Positions 35,240 through 44,329 of a stretch of DNA of 64,000 bases are shown here, piece by piece (position 1 is the stretch's first letter; each line of letters opens with the position of its first letter). Location of the stretch: positions 62,001 to 126,000 of the forward strand of contig JBBKVO010000005.1 of NCBI GenBank assembly GCA_037968475.1, given 5' to 3'. The notes beneath the pieces are model-generated. The model worked only from the letters and a program-made list of their open reading frames with translations. It did not search any database and was not told the DNA's origin. Position numbers and translations under genes: made by a program. The DNA comes from SB11 sp037968475 (GTDB lineage: Bacteria > Bacteroidota > Bacteroidia > UBA8524).

Positions 35240-36691
35240 TTGGCGTCATTTAAAGAAATTAGCGGTGCAACGCTAAATTATGGTTTGGCGAAATTTATAC
35301 CTCAAGTTGTAGGTTTTTTTCTCATACCAGTATATACAGCATATTTAACGCCAGAAGACTACGGTATTGTGGAGCTTGCGGGAGCTTTTACCGCTTTTGC
35401 AATGATATTTATGCGCCTTGCACTACCTGGTTCTGTGTCCCGTTTCTATTATGACCACAGTGAAGGCCCTGAACTAAGAAATTACATCACTACATTGTAT
35501 TGGTCGCTAATGGCTATTAGCGTGGTAATGGCATGCCTAATTTATATTATAGCATCATTTTTTTTAAGCACATTAATACCGGGATTACCATTAGTTCCCT
35601 TCGTAATCATAGTACTAATAACAGGGGTTTTAAGTACGAATTCTGAAATACAAAAAAGACTTATACAAGCGCGTAAACAATCAAGGTACTCAGCAATACT
35701 TAGTATTGTTACAGCAATAACAGGTATTATAACGGCCATTATACTGGTAACAGTATTTGAGCTTGGAGCGCTTGGTTTAGTATTGGCCAGCATGGCCAGC
35801 GCAATTATCTTTTTTATACAAGCACAATTTTACCTTCATAAAGAAATGGGAGGTAAATTTTCATTTAAATTACTCAAGCCATCGTTTAAATACTCGATGA
35901 ATATATTGCCTTCGCACTTGGTTACTCCATTTGGTAATTTATTCTCTCGTTCATTATTGTCAGGTTTTTCATCATTAGCTGCTGTTGGTTTATATTCATT
36001 AGCAATGCGCTTTATAACTCCGCTTTATCTTATTGGTGATGCTTTTAATACGGCATTCATTCCTCTATATTTTGAGGCAAGAAAGAAAGATGAAGCAGCA
36101 GGGTACAAACGTTTGGAAGATTCCTGCAAAAAAATATGGATAATTGCTGTTTTTATTTTTGTTGGCGCAGCAACCATTGTTCCCCCTCTAATTTATTTAA
36201 TTACCCCTGTTAGATACCATGAGGCTGCTTTTATTGTCCCTTTTATGGCAGTTAGTTTTTTGCCAACGGTGCTAACAGTTATGTATTCGCCAGAAATATA
36301 TTACAGCAAAAAAACATGGTGGATTAGTATAATAGCTGTAACAAGGTTTACTTCAAACGTAGTAATAGCCATTATTTTCATTAAACAATGGGGATATTTT
36401 GCATTGATATTGGCTAAGTTTATTGAAAATACCATTATTATGGCATTTTCAATATTTATTTCTCGTAAGATGTTTAATTTTAATCCAAATGTGCCGCTAA
36501 TAATAAAAAGCGGGATGATTGGTCTTTCACTTGTAGCTATATCTATTTTGTTTTCTCAATATGAATCCAATAAAATAATACAGCTATTTGCAGGAGTTAT
36601 AGCAGTGATATTGTTTGGTGTAACTTTAATCACAACTAAACTGGCAAATTTATCAACACTAAAAAACTATATTAAAACTAGAAGACTTTAA
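35240..36691 (+). CDS. Oligosaccharide-unit flippase (Wzx-like)
   Basis: The 483-residue protein of the MATE/Wzx superfamily has about 12-14 membrane helices over its whole length. The N-terminal motif (GATLNYGLAKFIPQVVGFFLIPVYTAYLTPEDYG) is typical of polysaccharide flippases. It moves the lipid-linked repeat unit across the inner membrane. It starts with TTG one base after the neuA stop. Together with the Wzy-like gene at 59603 and the Wza/Wzc pair it indicates Wzy-dependent assembly. The gene is visibly A/T-rich, as flippase genes often are. Confidence 0.9.
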   Translation: MASFKEISGATLNYGLAKFIPQVVGFFLIPVYTAYLTPEDYGIVELAGAFTAFAMIFMRLALPGSVSRFYYDHSEGPELRNYITTLYWSLMAISVVMACLIYIIASFFLSTLIPGLPLVPFVIIVLITGVLSTNSEIQKRLIQARKQSRYSAILSIVTAITGIITAIILVTVFELGALGLVLASMASAIIFFIQAQFYLHKEMGGKFSFKLLKPSFKYSMNILPSHLVTPFGNLFSRSLLSGFSSLAAVGLYSLAMRFITPLYLIGDAFNTAFIPLYFEARKKDEAAGYKRLEDSCKKIWIIAVFIFVGAATIVPPLIYLITPVRYHEAAFIVPFMAVSFLPTVLTVMYSPEIYYSKKTWWISIIAVTRFTSNVVIAIIFIKQWGYFALILAKFIENTIIMAFSIFISRKMFNFNPNVPLIIKSGMIGLSLVAISILFSQYESNKIIQLFAGVIAVILFGVTLITTKLANLSTLKNYIKTRRL

Positions 36692-36702
36692 AAACTGTTA
36701 TA

Positions 36703-37716
36703 ATGGATATTAAAGGAAAATCAATATTAATTACTGGTGGAACAGGTTCTTTAGGGAAAGCCCTTACTGAACATATTTTAAATAAATGCACAGATGTTAA
36801 ACGCTTGGTTATTTTTTCAAGAGATGAGCAAAAACAGTTTGAGATGGCACAGGAATATCCAAGCAGCCAATACCCTCAGATACGTTTTTTTATTGGTGAT
36901 GTACGCGATTATGAAAGACTAAGAAGAGCATTTAAAGGTATTGATTATGTGATACACGCTGCTGCAATGAAACACGTGCCCATTGCTGAGTATAATCCGA
37001 TGGAATGTGTGAAAACAAACATTATGGGTGCCGAAAATGTAATAAATGCTGCCTTAGATACACAGGTAGAAAGGGTAGTTGCTCTATCGACAGATAAGGC
37101 CGCAGCCCCCATAAACCTATATGGTGCTACAAAGCTGGCATCGGATAAATTGTTTGTTGCTGCCAATAATATAAGAGGGGGCAATTCTATTAAATTTTCA
37201 GTGGTTCGTTACGGAAACGTAATGGGCTCAAACGGTTCAGTAATTCCGTTTTTTATTAAAAAGAAAAAGGAAGGTGTATTGCCTATAACTGACGCCACAA
37301 TGACTCGTTTTAATATCACCTTACAAGGTGGGGTTGATATGGTGATGCACGCTTTAGAGCACGCTTGGGGCGGTGAAATTTTTGTGCCTAAAATACCTTC
37401 GTACAAAATTATGGATATTGCCGAGGCTATTGGGCCTGAATGCGAAAAACCTGTTGTAGGAATAAGGCCGGGTGAAAAAGTACACGAAGAAATGATTACC
37501 CCCTCAGATTCATTTTATACTTACGATTTAGGAAAATACTATGCCATATTACCCGCTACACATTCGTGGAAATTGGATGAGTTTATTACCCATCATAATG
37601 CGGTAAAAGTTACCCCTGGTTTCAAGTACAATTCAGAAGAAAACACTGAATGGGAAACAGTAGAGTCGCTCAGAGATTTAATAAAAAATCACGTAGATTC
37701 TACTTTTAAACTATAA
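36703..37716 (+). CDS. pseB: UDP-N-acetylglucosamine 4,6-dehydratase (inverting)
   Basis: The 337-residue SDR enzyme has TGGTGSLGKALTEHIL, FSRDEQKQFEM, AAMKHVPIAEYNPMECVKTNI and STDKAAAPINLYGATK, all PseB hallmarks. It performs the first step of pseudaminic acid synthesis, removing water from UDP-GlcNAc with C5 inversion. PseC, PseF, PseG and PseI follow in the same operon. Confidence 0.94.
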   Translation: MDIKGKSILITGGTGSLGKALTEHILNKCTDVKRLVIFSRDEQKQFEMAQEYPSSQYPQIRFFIGDVRDYERLRRAFKGIDYVIHAAAMKHVPIAEYNPMECVKTNIMGAENVINAALDTQVERVVALSTDKAAAPINLYGATKLASDKLFVAANNIRGGNSIKFSVVRYGNVMGSNGSVIPFFIKKKKEGVLPITDATMTRFNITLQGGVDMVMHALEHAWGGEIFVPKIPSYKIMDIAEAIGPECEKPVVGIRPGEKVHEEMITPSDSFYTYDLGKYYAILPATHSWKLDEFITHHNAVKVTPGFKYNSEENTEWETVESLRDLIKNHVDSTFKL

Positions 37717-37750
37717 TATTTAGCACCAAACATTTTAAACTGTTATCGAA

Positions 37751-38656
37751 ATGAATACCGAATATATTAAAGTACTGCCCGCACTTAAAGCCCATTATGA
37801 GAATGATGGTAATATGATGGAGTTTTTGCGCAACCACTTTGGTCGTAATCACAATACATTTGACGACATCATTTGTAGCTATGACTTACAGTCAGGAACT
37901 TACATAAAGTTTGCAAAAGAAAATGAAGACTTTATGCAAAAGTATTCAACTGATGTAGCCTCGGTAATAAATGGTTTGGGCGGCAATATGAACTCAATAT
38001 TGGAGGCTGGAGTTGGTGAGGCTACTACGTTTGCTCATGTATTAAGTAAATTAAACGAACCGTATAAACAGGCATTTGGCATTGATATTTCATGGTCGCG
38101 GGTACATTTGGGAAATAGCTACTTAACAGAAAAAAATCTATCCCATGCAAAATTGGGAACAGGAAATATTTTCAATTTACCGTTTCAGGATAGTTCAGTA
38201 GATATAGTCTATACAAGCCATGCTATTGAGCCAAACGGAGGGATGGAAAGCAAGTTAGTAGCCGAGTTGTATAGGGTTGCGGCAAAATACCTAGTACTGT
38301 TTGAACCAGCTTATGATTTTGCTGATGATGAAGGCAAACAAAGGATGGAGAAAAATGGCTACTGTATTGGTTTATGGGATGCTATTAACAAAGACGGGTA
38401 TAAGGTTTTGGAACATAGAAAGATGAATGTGTTTTCAAACCCATTAAACCCAACTGGATTGACAATTATTGAAAAGACTAATAGTTCAGGATATAACTCA
38501 AAAACAGGATGGGCTTGTCCGGTTTCTCATGAAATATTGATAGAACAAGATGGTGTTATGACAAGTGATACTATTGGAGTTTCTTACCCAATAATTAAAA
38601 ACATCCCGTGTTTATTACCTGAAAATGTAATATTAACAACACATTTTAACGACTAG
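37751..38656 (+). CDS. SAM methyltransferase with Trm112-like C-terminal domain
   Basis: The 301-residue class I methyltransferase has SAM motif I ILEAGVGEATTFAHVL at about residues 81-96, an acidic loop FGIDISWSR, and the motif IV region DIVYTSHAIEPNGG. The last 50 or so residues (WACPVSHEILIEQDGVM...YPIIKNIPCLLPEN) resemble Trm112/UPF0434 small domains, although only one Cys is seen where the zinc form has four. It lies between pseB and pseC, so O- or N-methylation of a pseudaminic acid intermediate or of a sugar decoration is plausible. The acceptor is unknown. Confidence 0.8.
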   Translation: MNTEYIKVLPALKAHYENDGNMMEFLRNHFGRNHNTFDDIICSYDLQSGTYIKFAKENEDFMQKYSTDVASVINGLGGNMNSILEAGVGEATTFAHVLSKLNEPYKQAFGIDISWSRVHLGNSYLTEKNLSHAKLGTGNIFNLPFQDSSVDIVYTSHAIEPNGGMESKLVAELYRVAAKYLVLFEPAYDFADDEGKQRMEKNGYCIGLWDAINKDGYKVLEHRKMNVFSNPLNPTGLTIIEKTNSSGYNSKTGWACPVSHEILIEQDGVMTSDTIGVSYPIIKNIPCLLPENVILTTHFND

Positions 38657-38680
38657 AAAAGAATTTATTATCAGTATTTT

Positions 38681-39838
38681 ATGCAATCTCCTATACCTTA
38701 CGGCAGACAAAACATTACTGATGCCGATATTGACGCTGTAGTTAATGTTTTACGCTCAGATTTTCTTACTCAAGGGCCACATATAGCTCAGTTTGAAGAG
38801 AAATTTGCCCAATACGTGGGCAGTAAATATGCTATTGCAGTATCAAATGCTACGGCAGCCCTTCACATTTGTGCAATGGCCTTGGGAGTAGAAGAAAACG
38901 TTAACGTAATCACTACCTCAATAACCTTTGCCGCATCGGCCAACTGTGTGCGCTATTGTGGTGGTAATGTATATTTTGCTGATATAGATCCCGATACATA
39001 CTGCCTTGATATAAACAAGGTAGAAGAACTTATAAAATCAAAACCCAAAGGTTTTTTTAGCGGGATTATTCCTGTTGATTTGGCTGGATATGCCGTAAAC
39101 TTAGAAGCCTTCCGCAAACTGGCTGATGAACACGGTCTTTGGATTATTGAAGACTCGTGCCATGCTCCCGGAGGTTTTTTTACAGACTCTAAAGGGCAGA
39201 AACAATTGTGTGGCAATGGCAACTTTGCCGAAGTATCAATATTCTCATTTCACCCTGTAAAACATATTGCAACAGGTGAAGGCGGGATGATAACCACCAA
39301 TAACGAAGAGTTATACAAAAAACTAATGATTCTGCGTACACATGGTATCACTAAAGACCCTGCCTTGTTGCACGAAAACCACGGTGGTTGGTATTACGAA
39401 ATGCAAGAACTGGGGTATAACTATAGGTTAACTGATTTCCAAGCCGCTTTGGGAGTATCACAATTAAGTCGCGCCGACGAAGGTTTAAAACGCCGCCGAG
39501 AAATTGCTGCAAAATATGAAGCTGCCTTTAAGAATAACAATAAAATAGTATCGCAATCAGGCGTTGTTGAAGGTCATGCCTACCACTTGTATGTTATACA
39601 AGTAGAAAACAGGTTAGAATTGTACAACCACCTACGCAGCAACAATATTTTTGCCCAAGTGCATTATATACCTGTGCATACCATGCCTTATTACCAAACA
39701 CTGGGCTGGAAAAAAGGCGATATGCCACAAGCAGAAAAATATTATGCCCAATGCTTAAGTCTGCCCATGTACCCAACTTTAACTGAGCAAGAGCAGAATT
39801 TTGTAATAGAAACAATAAATAACTTTTTTAATGAATAG
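38681..39838 (+). CDS. pseC: UDP-4-amino-4,6-dideoxy-N-acetyl-beta-L-altrosamine transaminase
   Basis: The 385-residue PLP enzyme of the DegT/DnrJ/EryC1/StrS family opens with IPYGRQNITDADIDAVVNVL, has IEDSCHAPGG, and holds the PLP lysine in SFHPVKHIATGEGG (Lys at about residue 191). It aminates C4 of the PseB product using glutamate. It overlaps pseF by 8 bases. Family and pathway are clear from both sequence and neighbours. Confidence 0.94.
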   Translation: MQSPIPYGRQNITDADIDAVVNVLRSDFLTQGPHIAQFEEKFAQYVGSKYAIAVSNATAALHICAMALGVEENVNVITTSITFAASANCVRYCGGNVYFADIDPDTYCLDINKVEELIKSKPKGFFSGIIPVDLAGYAVNLEAFRKLADEHGLWIIEDSCHAPGGFFTDSKGQKQLCGNGNFAEVSIFSFHPVKHIATGEGGMITTNNEELYKKLMILRTHGITKDPALLHENHGGWYYEMQELGYNYRLTDFQAALGVSQLSRADEGLKRRREIAAKYEAAFKNNNKIVSQSGVVEGHAYHLYVIQVENRLELYNHLRSNNIFAQVHYIPVHTMPYYQTLGWKKGDMPQAEKYYAQCLSLPMYPTLTEQEQNFVIETINNFFNE

Positions 39839-40523
39839 GGTTGCCATTATTACAGCCAGAGGCGGCAGTAAACGCATACCACACAAAAATATTAAACACT
39901 TTTTGGGTAAGCCGGTAATAGCATACTCTATTGAAGCCGCTATAAACTCAGGTCTTTTTGCTGAAGTAATGGTTTCTACTGATGATGAAAAGATAGCAGC
40001 AATAGCCTTAGAGTTAGGAGCGACAGTGCCATTTTACCGTTCGGCAAAAAACTCTGACGATTTTGCAACAACAGTAGAAGTGATAAACGAAGTACTTGAC
40101 GAGTACGAGAAGAGAGGTAAACATTTTGAATACGGGTGTTGCTTATACCCTACTGCCCCTTTTATAACTTCATCAAAACTTGAAGAAGGTTTTACGTTGA
40201 TGCTTGAAAATAAATTTGATGTCGTTTTTCCTGTTAGCAGGTTTAGTTATCCTATATGGAGAGCACTGGAGAGGGAAGATGGGGGCAAAACACAAATGTT
40301 TATGCCTGAAAATTTAAACAAGCGCTCGCAAGATCTTATTCCTGCTTTTCATGATGCCGGACAGTTTTATTGGTTTGAAACTGCTAAAATAAAAGAAAAA
40401 CAAGTATTGTTTACAGATAACACAGGCAGTATAGAACTATCCGAATTAGAAGTTCAGGATATTGACAATGAAACAGACTGGCAATTGGCAGAACTGAAGT
40501 ATAAGTTGAATAAAGGTGCCTAA
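39831..40523 (+). CDS. pseF: Pseudaminic acid cytidylyltransferase
   Basis: The 230-residue enzyme makes CMP-pseudaminic acid, the activated donor. The CTP site IITARGGSKRIPHKNIKHFLGKP and the PseF pattern YPTAPFITSSKL are visible, along with FHDAGQFYWF near the C-terminus. It lies between pseC and pseG with overlaps of 8 bases on each side. Confidence 0.93.
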   Translation: MNRVAIITARGGSKRIPHKNIKHFLGKPVIAYSIEAAINSGLFAEVMVSTDDEKIAAIALELGATVPFYRSAKNSDDFATTVEVINEVLDEYEKRGKHFEYGCCLYPTAPFITSSKLEEGFTLMLENKFDVVFPVSRFSYPIWRALEREDGGKTQMFMPENLNKRSQDLIPAFHDAGQFYWFETAKIKEKQVLFTDNTGSIELSELEVQDIDNETDWQLAELKYKLNKGA

Positions 40524-41535
40524 GCAAAGAATTTTTTTCCGAGCTGATGGAAACCGAACCATAGGTTTTGGCCATGCGTATCGCATATTGGCATTGGCAG
40601 GAATGTTGAACGATGATTTTGAATGTGTTTTTGCCATAAACCGTCCTGATGATTTTATCAAAGACCAAATTTCTAAAGTATGCCAAGTAATAAGCTTGGA
40701 TACTGAATATAACTACCCGCTTCCCGATAAAATGACTGCCCAAAACCAATTACCTTACGATTTGCAAGGTGTGGTACGCCCAACTGATATTGTGGTGATA
40801 GACGGATACCATTTCGGGATGGACTACCAACAAGGTTTGAAAAACGCAGACTGCAAACAAGTATGGATTGACGATTTGCTGAGGGATTACCCTTTTGCCG
40901 ATGCCGTTATCAACCATGCTGTGGGAATTGAAGCAGCGCAATACACTACCAACGCCCGTTTGGCATTAGGTTTAGATTATGCCATTTTGCGCAAACCCTT
41001 CTTTTCACCCCTCAAACCAAAAAACTACGATAATAAAGTAGCCTATATAAGCTTGGGAGGAAGTGATTATTTTGGGTTTACCCTTAAAATATGCAAAGGG
41101 ATTTTAGCTGCTAATAGCTTTAATCAGGTGCATATTTTGTGTTCGGCACAGTTTGAAGAAGAGTTGTTGAATGATTTGCGCCAATTGGCAGAAAATCACC
41201 CCATAACCTTACATTTTAACCTTTCGGCTGAACAGATTATTGAAGTAATGGATACCTGCACCCACGCCTTTGTTTCGGCAAGTACGGTATTGATAGAAAG
41301 CTACTCGCGCGGGCTAAAGTGTTTTGCAGGCTATTATACCCAAAACCAGCACCTTATATACAATGGTTTTGTACAAAACCATTTGGCAGGAGCAATGGGC
41401 GATTTTAATACAGTAACCGAACAGGATATTAAAAACCTTGTTGATACTGATACAGACATTAAAGTGCTGGATAAGCCGCTTAATTCACAACAAAATTTTA
41501 TAGAGTTGTTCAATTCACTTTTACAGATACAATAG
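40516..41535 (+). CDS. pseG: UDP-2,4-diacetamido-2,4,6-trideoxy-beta-L-altropyranose hydrolase
   Basis: The 339-residue GT-B-fold hydrolase releases the free 6-deoxy-altrose sugar from UDP for PseI. The N-terminus FFRADGNRTIGFGHAYRILALAG carries the catalytic His of the family, and ISLGGSDYFGFTLKI plus FVSASTVLIESYSRGLKCFAGYY form the nucleotide site. It starts with GTG inside the last codons of pseF. A repeat-containing gap of 84 bases follows. Confidence 0.92.
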   Translation: MPKQRIFFRADGNRTIGFGHAYRILALAGMLNDDFECVFAINRPDDFIKDQISKVCQVISLDTEYNYPLPDKMTAQNQLPYDLQGVVRPTDIVVIDGYHFGMDYQQGLKNADCKQVWIDDLLRDYPFADAVINHAVGIEAAQYTTNARLALGLDYAILRKPFFSPLKPKNYDNKVAYISLGGSDYFGFTLKICKGILAANSFNQVHILCSAQFEEELLNDLRQLAENHPITLHFNLSAEQIIEVMDTCTHAFVSASTVLIESYSRGLKCFAGYYTQNQHLIYNGFVQNHLAGAMGDFNTVTEQDIKNLVDTDTDIKVLDKPLNSQQNFIELFNSLLQIQ

Positions 41536-41551
41536 GCCTTGCGGGCTGACT

Positions 41552-41588
41552 CCCCTCCTTCGCAGGTATGCGCGGGGGTAAGGAGGGG
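41552..41588. repeat. Inverted repeat (CCCCTCCTT/AAGGAGGGG) between pseG and pseI
   Basis: Perfect 9-bp arms at 41552-41560 and 41580-41588 enclose a 19-base G-rich loop; a further G-run (GGGGGAGG) follows. GC-rich palindromes of this form are scattered intergenic repeats in Bacteroidota genomes. No T-run follows, so it is not an obvious terminator inside the operon. Confidence 0.55.
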
Positions 41589-41619
41589 CTGGGGGAGGTT
41601 TTAAGAAAATCAATTAGAT

Positions 41620-42669
41620 ATGAAAGACATTCAGATAGAAAATATAACCATTGGTACAGGCCATAAACCGTTTGTAATTGCCGAAATGTCGGGCAACCAC
41701 AACCAATCTATAGACAGGGCAATGGCAATTATAGATGCTGCTGCTGAAGCGGGCGCACACGCTGTAAAACTACAAACGTACACGCCCGATACCATGACCA
41801 TAAACACAACGGGCGGCATGTTTGAAATAAACGACCCCGACTCGCTATGGAAAGGCCGCAATTTGTACGATTTATACAAAGAAGCGCAAACCCCATGGGA
41901 GTGGCACAAACCTTTGTTTGATCATGCTCGCAAAAAAGGGTTGTTGATTTTTAGTACCCCGTTTGACGAAAGTGCCGTTGACTTTCTAGAAGAATTGGGT
42001 GTAGGTGCTTACAAAGTAGCCTCGTTTGAAAATACCGACTGGCCTTTACTTAAAAAGATAGCCTCAACAGGCAAGCCCGTTATTATGTCGACAGGTTTGG
42101 CAACATTGGCCGATCTTGACGAAGCTGTGCGTACCATTCGCGGAGCAGGTTGTAAAGACTTGGTATTGCTAAAATGTACCAGTACTTATCCAGCAACTCC
42201 TGAAAATACCCACTTGGCAACCATACCCCACATGAGGGAAATGTTTAAATGCCACGTAGGACTTTCAGACCATACAATGGGCATTGGCGCAGCCATAGCC
42301 GCAGTGGCTTTGGGCGCACCTGTGGTAGAAAAACACTTTACCATTCGCCGTGCTGACGGTGGAGTAGATAGTGCATTCTCTATTGAACCTGACGAACTAA
42401 AAAACCTTGTGATAGAAAGCGAACGCGCTTTCTTGGCAATGGGACAAGTATTTTATGGCGTACAAGAAGCCGAAAAGAAAAGCTTACGCTTTAAACGTTC
42501 ACTATACATTGTGAAAGACGTAAAAGAGGGCGATATTTTCACTGCCGATAACCTGCGTGTCATTCGTCCCGGTGATGGTATGCAGCCTAAATATTACGAA
42601 ACCATATTAGGCAAAACTGCCTCACGTGCTATAAAAGCCGGAACCCCACTAACATGGGAACTACTGTAA
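41620..42669 (+). CDS. pseI: Pseudaminic acid synthase
   Basis: The 349-residue NeuB-family enzyme condenses the altrose sugar with phosphoenolpyruvate. It has the PseI-type start FVIAEMSGNHNQSIDRAMAIIDAAAEAGAHAVKLQTYTPDTMT, KVASFENTDWPLL, and GLSDHTMGIGAAIAAVALGA, then a SAF domain (about 285-349). The last codons overlap an ATG that begins a broken copy of the formyltransferase gene. A second, diverged copy of its last 29 codons lies at 43569-43658. Confidence 0.94.
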   Translation: MKDIQIENITIGTGHKPFVIAEMSGNHNQSIDRAMAIIDAAAEAGAHAVKLQTYTPDTMTINTTGGMFEINDPDSLWKGRNLYDLYKEAQTPWEWHKPLFDHARKKGLLIFSTPFDESAVDFLEELGVGAYKVASFENTDWPLLKKIASTGKPVIMSTGLATLADLDEAVRTIRGAGCKDLVLLKCTSTYPATPENTHLATIPHMREMFKCHVGLSDHTMGIGAAIAAVALGAPVVEKHFTIRRADGGVDSAFSIEPDELKNLVIESERAFLAMGQVFYGVQEAEKKSLRFKRSLYIVKDVKEGDIFTADNLRVIRPGDGMQPKYYETILGKTASRAIKAGTPLTWELL

Positions 42670-42761
42670 AATTATTGCTAACACCCAAAACAGGGCACTC
42701 CCCCTTGTTTAGGAAACTTTCGACACAAACCTAAGAGTGGCTGCATATTGAGCAAAAGAAG
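42654..42761 (+). pseudogene. 5' fragment of the formyltransferase gene (duplicated junction, copy 1)
   Basis: The ATG at 42654 (inside the pseI end) opens a frame MGTTVKLLLTPKTGHSPLFR, which matches the start of the intact formyltransferase at 43643 (MGTTVKYILLTPKTWHTTLFR) but stops after 26 codons at 42732-42734. Similarity continues past the stop in EWLHI (42735-42749). The fragment has single-codon deletions and a stop, so it is dead. It is followed by the methylase gene. Confidence 0.85.
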
Positions 42762-42804
42762 ATTTCAATTATAAAGCTAAGTCAAATCAAAAAATAATAA
42801 AAAT

Positions 42805-43446
42805 ATGAATTCAAAAACAGAACAAGAAAAATTTTGGTCAGCAGACTTTGGGAAAGAATATACCAATAGAAACTCGCGAAGCACACAAGATTGGGATAAA
42901 TTTTACATGGATACTTGGGGTGTAACTAAATTTGAAATTAATAATCGGTTAATGAGTGCATTGCCCAAGGATATTAAAATTCTGGAAGTTGGCAGTAATA
43001 CTGGTATGCAATTGAATTGTCTACAAGAAATGGGCTTTCAAAACCTTTATGGTATTGAATTGCAGCCTTATGCTGTTGAAAAATCAAAAGAATACACAAG
43101 TAACATTAATATAATTCAAGGAACCGGTTTTGACCTTCCGTTTAAAGATAACTATTTTGACTTAGTTTGTACAAATGGGGTTTTAATTCATATAAAGCCT
43201 GATGATTATCCAAACATTATGAAAGAAATGGTGCGTTGCACAAAATCTTATATTATGGGGTTTGAGTATTATAATCCCGAAATTCAAGGGATTAACTATA
43301 GAGGTAACGATGGATTTCTTTGGAAGGCCGATTTCGCAAAGATTTTTACTGACTCATTTGATAATTTGGTTGAAGAAAAAAGGGATTATTACCAGTATGT
43401 TAATGATTCTAACAAAGACTGCGCTTATCTTTTAAAAAAGAAATAG
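42805..43446 (+). CDS. Pseudaminic acid biosynthesis-associated methylase
   Basis: The 213-residue class I SAM methyltransferase starts TEQEKFWSADFGKEYTNRN, the opening typical of the methylase family named for its place in pseudaminic acid clusters. SAM motif I is ILEVGSNTGMQLNCL (about 59-73), with GIELQPYAVEKS and DLVCTNGVLIHI further on. Its acceptor has not been established in the family. The gene is A/T-rich and sits between two diverged copies of the pseI-formyltransferase junction, suggesting later insertion. Confidence 0.86.
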   Translation: MNSKTEQEKFWSADFGKEYTNRNSRSTQDWDKFYMDTWGVTKFEINNRLMSALPKDIKILEVGSNTGMQLNCLQEMGFQNLYGIELQPYAVEKSKEYTSNINIIQGTGFDLPFKDNYFDLVCTNGVLIHIKPDDYPNIMKEMVRCTKSYIMGFEYYNPEIQGINYRGNDGFLWKADFAKIFTDSFDNLVEEKRDYYQYVNDSNKDCAYLLKKK

Positions 43447-43568
43447 TATAAAAAATACTGATTGATAACTGTGGTAACCGAATAATTACCCATACCTCAG
43501 CATTAAATAATAGTGTTACGGGAAGTCCTCTATCCACGAAAATTTAGACTTCCCACCCCGATAGGGGT

Positions 43569-43658
43569 TTGCAACCCAAATACTACGAAAGTGTATTGGG
43601 CAAAATTGCTTCACGTGCTATAAAAGCCGGAACGCCACTAACATGGGAACTACTGTAA
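43569..43658 (+). pseudogene. 3' fragment of a pseI gene (duplicated junction, copy 2)
   Basis: An in-frame stretch of 29 codons plus stop (LQPKYYESVLGKIASRAIKA...) matches the true PseI C-terminus at 25 of 29 residues. Upstream similarity fades within about a dozen bases. It runs straight into the intact formyltransferase, whose ATG lies in its last codons exactly as in copy 1. It has no start of its own. Confidence 0.85.
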
Positions 43659-44329
43659 AATACATATTGCTGACCCCCAAAACATGGCATACCACCTTGT
43701 TTAGGGAACTTTCGGCACAAAAGCCCGAAGAATGGCTACATATTACCCAAAAAGGGGACTTTACTGCTGAAAAATTAGCAGAAATAAACCCTCAATACGT
43801 TTTCATACCCCATTGGTCGTACATTATACCCAAAGAGATATTTGAGAACTACACTTGTGTAGTATTCCACATGACCGATTTACCCTTTGGTCGCGGTGGC
43901 AGCCCTTTGCAAAACCTTATCGTTAGTGGATTAACCGAAACTAAAATCTCAGCTATTAAGGTAGAAGAAGGTCTAGATACAGGCGATGTGTACCTAAAAC
44001 GTGCTGTAAGCCTGCACGGCACAGCCGAAGAGATTTTTATCCGTATGGCTACAGTAATAAGGGGAATGGTAGAGGAGATAATAGTCAACAATACACATCC
44101 TGTTGCCCAACAGGGCGAGCCGACAGTTTTTAAACGTCGTAAGCCCGAAGACAGCAACATAGCCCATTTAGAAACCCTTGAACAATTGTACAATTACATC
44201 CGTATGCTGGATTGTGAAGGCTACCCAAACGCTTTTGTTGAGATAGATAAGTTTAGGTTAGAGTTTACAAGAGCATCTATAAAAGGTGATGAATCAATAA
44301 TAGCCGATGTTAGAATCACTAAGAAATAA
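43643..44329 (+). CDS. Formyltransferase-fold enzyme (methionyl-tRNA formyltransferase-like)
   Basis: The 228-residue protein has the N10-formyltetrahydrofolate transferase fold. FHMTDLPFGRGGSPLQNLI holds the catalytic His and GLDTGDVYLK the catalytic Asp. The Asn two residues before the His in most family members is Val here. Such enzymes N-formylate amino sugars. With PseC making a free 4-amine and no PseH present, formylation of pseudaminic acid is a good candidate role. It overlaps the PIG-L deacetylase gene by 23 bases. Confidence 0.85.
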   Translation: MGTTVKYILLTPKTWHTTLFRELSAQKPEEWLHITQKGDFTAEKLAEINPQYVFIPHWSYIIPKEIFENYTCVVFHMTDLPFGRGGSPLQNLIVSGLTETKISAIKVEEGLDTGDVYLKRAVSLHGTAEEIFIRMATVIRGMVEEIIVNNTHPVAQQGEPTVFKRRKPEDSNIAHLETLEQLYNYIRMLDCEGYPNAFVEIDKFRLEFTRASIKGDESIIADVRITKK

